Source: Apis mellifera
Lineage: Eukaryota > Arthropoda > Insecta > Hymenoptera > Apidae
Length of the DNA: 64,000 bases
Reading direction: 5' to 3'
Assembly: GCF_003254395.2 (NCBI RefSeq)
Contig: NC_037647.1
Coordinates: forward strand, 4,824,752 to 4,888,751
Shown: one piece after another, positions 60,382-64,000 of the stretch
Numbering within the stretch: the first letter of the stretch is position 1
Layout of the letters: every line of letters starts with the position of its first letter
Position numbers and translations under genes: made by a program
The notes under the pieces: model-generated
What the model was told of the DNA's origin: nothing
Database searches by the model: none
What the model saw: the letters and a program-made list of their open reading frames with translations, nothing else

Positions 60382-63300
60382 AGGTAAGTTTAATGCAATA
60401 ATACTAAGAAGAAAATTTTTTCATATTGTTTACGTATTTGAAAATAAAATATTCGTACGAATCAATAGTATAGAATTAACGTTTTTATTATGTTAAAACA
60501 GGTTCTATGCATAAGTGATCGATATTTGTATCAATATTTCTATAATGACAAAAATTATGATTTGAATTGATCAAGATAGCGGTACTTTTAAATAATTAAA
60601 CAAAGAAACATGAATGAAATTTCTGATTTCTTTCATGGACAGATCTGATTTATGTCTTTCATTATCAATTGCATACCACCAATTGCAAATCGTTATTTCA
60701 AATGAATTAATGAATTAATTATTCAAGAAAGTATATTGAAAAAGATGTTACGATACTGGTTTTATTTAATTGGACAGAATTTGAACAGAATCGTTTCATG
60801 TATATTCGAAAGTAGTTTATCTAAATGAAAAATGAATTCACGTGTTAGCATGTTGCTCTCGAAAGACTGGTTGAACGACTATTCAAATCAAGTCATACGC
60901 TTTTTTAATATGAATATTCGATTGATGATCTTTTACAGAAAGTTCAATATTTTAATTAGAAAAAACAATATAATTTTTTAACAGTATTTAATATAATTAA
61001 ATTATGTAAAATATTTGAACTCGTAATTAAAGTCATTATTCTATTCATTTGTAGTTAAATTGAAATATTTTATACAACAGATATAATTAAATTTATTTTC
61101 AGTTTTTATTTATTTTTTATTTATAAATAAATATTTTGATATTAAATCAAATGATTTAATTAAATACATAAACTTTGTAAAATAATAATCAATAACATTT
61201 ATAATTAATAATCAATAATATTTATAAATTATTATGTTCCAAATAACAAAATCAAAATAAAATTTAATTCAATTTTTTTTATTATCTTTTAATTTTGAAA
61301 ATTAAAAATTATAATTATGATATTATATAAATTATAACTATGAATTATATATATGATATTATAATATAAATATTAATAATTAATAATTAATAAATACCAT
61401 TATCAAAGATAAAGATAAGAACTTTCTGTAAAAATTTTTGGAAATATTTCAAATGTTTTTAATACGAATATCGTGGAATTTAGACGAAAATGATTGTTAA
61501 CAATGATGATGAGATTATGGACAAAAGTAATCCAAATGCAAACTGTAAAAATAATTGGTAATTCGCGATGGATTTCCATTCGTACATGGGAAAACCAGTG
61601 CATCTTTTCAATATGCATATATCTATATCCAATTGATTTTCTACACAAATTATATAATCCATGATCAAGCAGGAAACAAAATTTTTCTATATATAATATT
61701 CTTATAAATTAACCATAGTTTGAGTGATTAATAATTTCTATGGAGCGTAATTATTATGTATTAAAAAAGTTTCATATACTTCATACATTTCTTCACTTTA
61801 TCAATGCTATTTAATTTAATTGCATATAAGGTATGTGGGTCATTGTTGATCGTAGCACGGTTAGTCTTATTTCTAAAACGATTCGACAGATGTTTCAACG
61901 TCAGGTATGAGAAATTGAAACAGCTGTTGCGCTTTCAGCAATCTTGATGATAATACCAACAAATAAAATCTATCGATAATGCTACTCGAGCATTGTTTGT
62001 TCAAAATCATCTTTTTTGAAAAACTATTAAAATTTTTTACAATTACAATTTGTTTAAGTTATATTATTATATTATATATATTTAAATACATATATTTAAA
62101 ATGTGTACAATTATGTATTACTATTTTATCTTATTATTTTATAATTTTATAAATTAATTTATTTTATAAAAAAAGTTCTTTTCTTAAGTAGTTGTCATAT
62201 ATTTATCATTTCAAGTAGGAAAAATAGATATATCTTATGAGTTTATTAAAAAGTCTTATATTTCAGTAAATAATTATTAATGATTCTTGTCTAATAAATT
62301 ATATATATCATCTATTTATCATCATGAACAGATCTTGTAATCTCAAAATTTGTCGAATTCAAGCATGTATTGGCAAAGAGGAATTTTAAATCGATGCAGA
62401 TGAAAATAATGATAAAGGATTATGTTTTAAGAAAAAATGAGAGGCAAGAAGATGATCGTTGGCCCATTTTTTTTAGAAAGGAAACAAGCACGGGTTACAG
62501 TTAAACAACCATACTAGCCATGCCATTTAGTTTTCAATGAGCAGCATTCCAGATTGCTGACCAGCTACAGCTGCTCACCTGGAAACCCTTCAAGAACTCG
62601 TTTCAGTAATATTTGGTTCCTACGCGGAAGTGCGGGTGAAACACCTGAGCGAACTTACTTCCTTCTGCCAACCACGAAAGAGCTAAAGCTTCATTCTTCC
62701 TCTTGGACACATCAGAAAATAGAAAATAAATTGCGTGTAATCCGTGCAAGTTGAATTCGAGGAATCTAGCAGAATCAGACGATCCAGTGATTTATTGGCC
62801 GAATTTCATTATTCAAGAAGTTACAATGAAGTTGTGAAATCGTACGTTGAATCCAATAAAACTCTAATTATGAATACGTGATCTGTATTCAATGAAATTT
62901 CATCACGCGTGAGAACTGTTCGAATGACAAAAATGATGAAGAAAAATGATTAAAATTTTTGAAACAAAAATAATATTGCATATTGTACAAATAATTGTTA
63001 TGATTGATATTTTTCAATAATAACTTTCGTATTTATTGATGAATGATTTTATAAGAAGTCATTGAAATTATTTCGATCTTAATCAATTATTATTTTTAGA
63101 GACAATTATTTATATAAACGAATGTTCGATATGTTATGAATTAATAATATAAATTATATGTAAATCTTATTATTAAATCAAGAATTTTTTCATATAAGGA
63201 TTATTGTTATTATTGCTACGAAATATTTAAATCACAGAGAATAATCATTTAAATGAAATTCATTGCGTATTATCATTGGAGGATCTATCGATTGACAACA

Positions 63301-64000
63301 ATATCGACCTTGATTTCGATCTACGGATCTTTTAGTTTAAAGTGTTATGATATTTTCAATTAAATTTCCATTTATATATTAAAATCGATAGTAGACAGAC
63401 GTTTTCATTTTTCAATAACGCAATACAGAATCAAAGAATAGTTATCGATCGCGATACCAATTGATAAAACATGATTAAAAAAGACCAGATAAAAGTATGA
63501 GTGACAATTCAAAAAATTCAATGAAACGTTTCGCATTGTTTCATGTTATTTTTAATATTGCGAGAATTAGTAAGCTGGAAAAACGATTTTCATTTATAAT
63601 ATGTTAAATAACATGGAAGTGATTGAAGTAATATAGTGCCACATAAAATAAATTGGTTAATGAGAGAAATATTTCTACTTTTTCTTTTTTTTTTTTTTTT
63701 TTAAGAAAGTGAAGTGAAGATTTAAAGAAATATTGAAAGAAAAACGATAATTTGTTTTCTTTTTCTTTTCTTTAATGAGAATATAAAAACGTGTTCAAAA
63801 ACATTACTGAAGATTACTGAAATGTATCCAAATGCTTGTTTATTTTCAGTAAGTTGTAATTTTATTATGAAATTATTATTATTAAAGTTTATTAAGTTAT
63901 TTAATTCCGTATAATTATTCCAATTACATGTACATATAGTAAAATACGAATATGTTAATTGATACTTATAAATTCGTAAATTTTAAATTTATAAAATATT
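60382..64000. other. Probable long first intron or intergenic DNA
   Basis: The composition is A+T-rich but less repetitive than the left end, with scattered G+C-richer patches at about 60640-60930, 61850-61960, 62330-62900 and 63230-63480. This pattern is common in long regulatory introns. No exon with both splice sites and a family-like protein can be supported. A T run lies at about 63684-63702. Confidence 0.4.
62330..62900. other. G+C-richer island with splice-site-like sequences
   Basis: The block contains a plus-strand frame of 66 codons (62554-62754), which starts at TTG rather than ATG. On the minus strand there are donor-like sequences: GGTTTCCAG followed by gtgagc at about 62578, and GAA followed by gtaagt at about 62659. 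It could be an alternative non-coding exon, an enhancer or a lncRNA. The evidence is compositional only. Confidence 0.25.

Noticed and set aside
1..64000. tRNA, rRNA, CRISPR or bacterial-type systems
   Set aside because: No cloverleaf with a GGTTCGANTCC-like T-arm, no regularly spaced direct repeats with unique spacers and no prokaryotic gene organisation were seen.
1..64000. Integrated viral or retrotransposon coding sequence
   Set aside because: None of the long frames shows reverse transcriptase, integrase, transposase or viral replicase motifs; the only mobile-like DNA is the short non-coding inverted-repeat family.

Overview
This window is eukaryotic chromosomal DNA from an insect. Intergenic DNA and introns are extremely A+T rich and full of (TA)n microsatellites, and the genes are split by short GT-AG introns. 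The gene set and base composition best fit a honeybee-like hymenopteran (Apis or a close relative); that is inference from style and protein content, not from a database search. There are no bacterial operons, CRISPR arrays, plasmid or phage genes.

Layout, left to right. 1-6378: no supported gene, two dispersed repeat copies and a few G+C-richer islands. 6379-9317 (-): cytoplasmic poly(A)-binding protein, with a readable promoter and 5' leader. 9869-10616 (+): UQCRB, a respiratory complex III subunit. 12715-14532 (+): SLC20/PiT sodium-phosphate cotransporter. 14831-17207 (+): EFHC1-type DM10 protein. 19682-22671 (-): YTHDF m6A reader. 25319-26645 (-): mitochondrial fission factor Mff. 27429-34113 (+): DNA polymerase alpha catalytic subunit in 21 exons. 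34794-36862 (-): GS1-like HAD phosphatase. 38813-40632 (+): PDIA6-type ER disulfide isomerase. 42990-47321 (+): gamma-tubulin complex component 5. 47755-48453 (+): small unrecognised two-exon gene. 48932-51088 (-): RagC/D GTPase. 51944-56172 (+): ZNF839-like zinc-finger protein. 57610-58428 (-): CINP. About 59620-60381 (+): probable first exon of a gene that runs off the right edge.

The genes are unrelated housekeeping functions (translation, respiration, transport, mRNA methyl reading, organelle fission, replication, ER folding, microtubule nucleation, TORC1 signalling). They do not form a pathway. Several are head-to-head pairs that probably share promoter regions: pAbp/UQCRB, Mff/Pol alpha, GS1-like/PDIA6 and RagC/ZNF839.

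I found no new enzymatic or defence system. The most interesting signals are regulatory and structural: (1) the poly(A)-binding protein promoter and leader, with a TATA box exactly placed upstream of a 5'-TOP pyrimidine tract, a CACGTG E-box and a long oligo(A) tract able to bind the gene's own product; (2) a canonical ER-stress element (CCAAT-N9-CCACG) plus TATA box upstream of PDIA6; (3) an unannotated, MITE-like inverted-repeat family with three copies, one inside a Pol alpha intron; (4) unusual exon structures, such as an ATG-only coding exon in RagC and a 60-nt in-frame intron in the zinc-finger gene.

All exon boundaries were derived by hand from reading frame, GT-AG sites and protein-family knowledge. 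Summed exon lengths close in frame for every multi-exon gene given.
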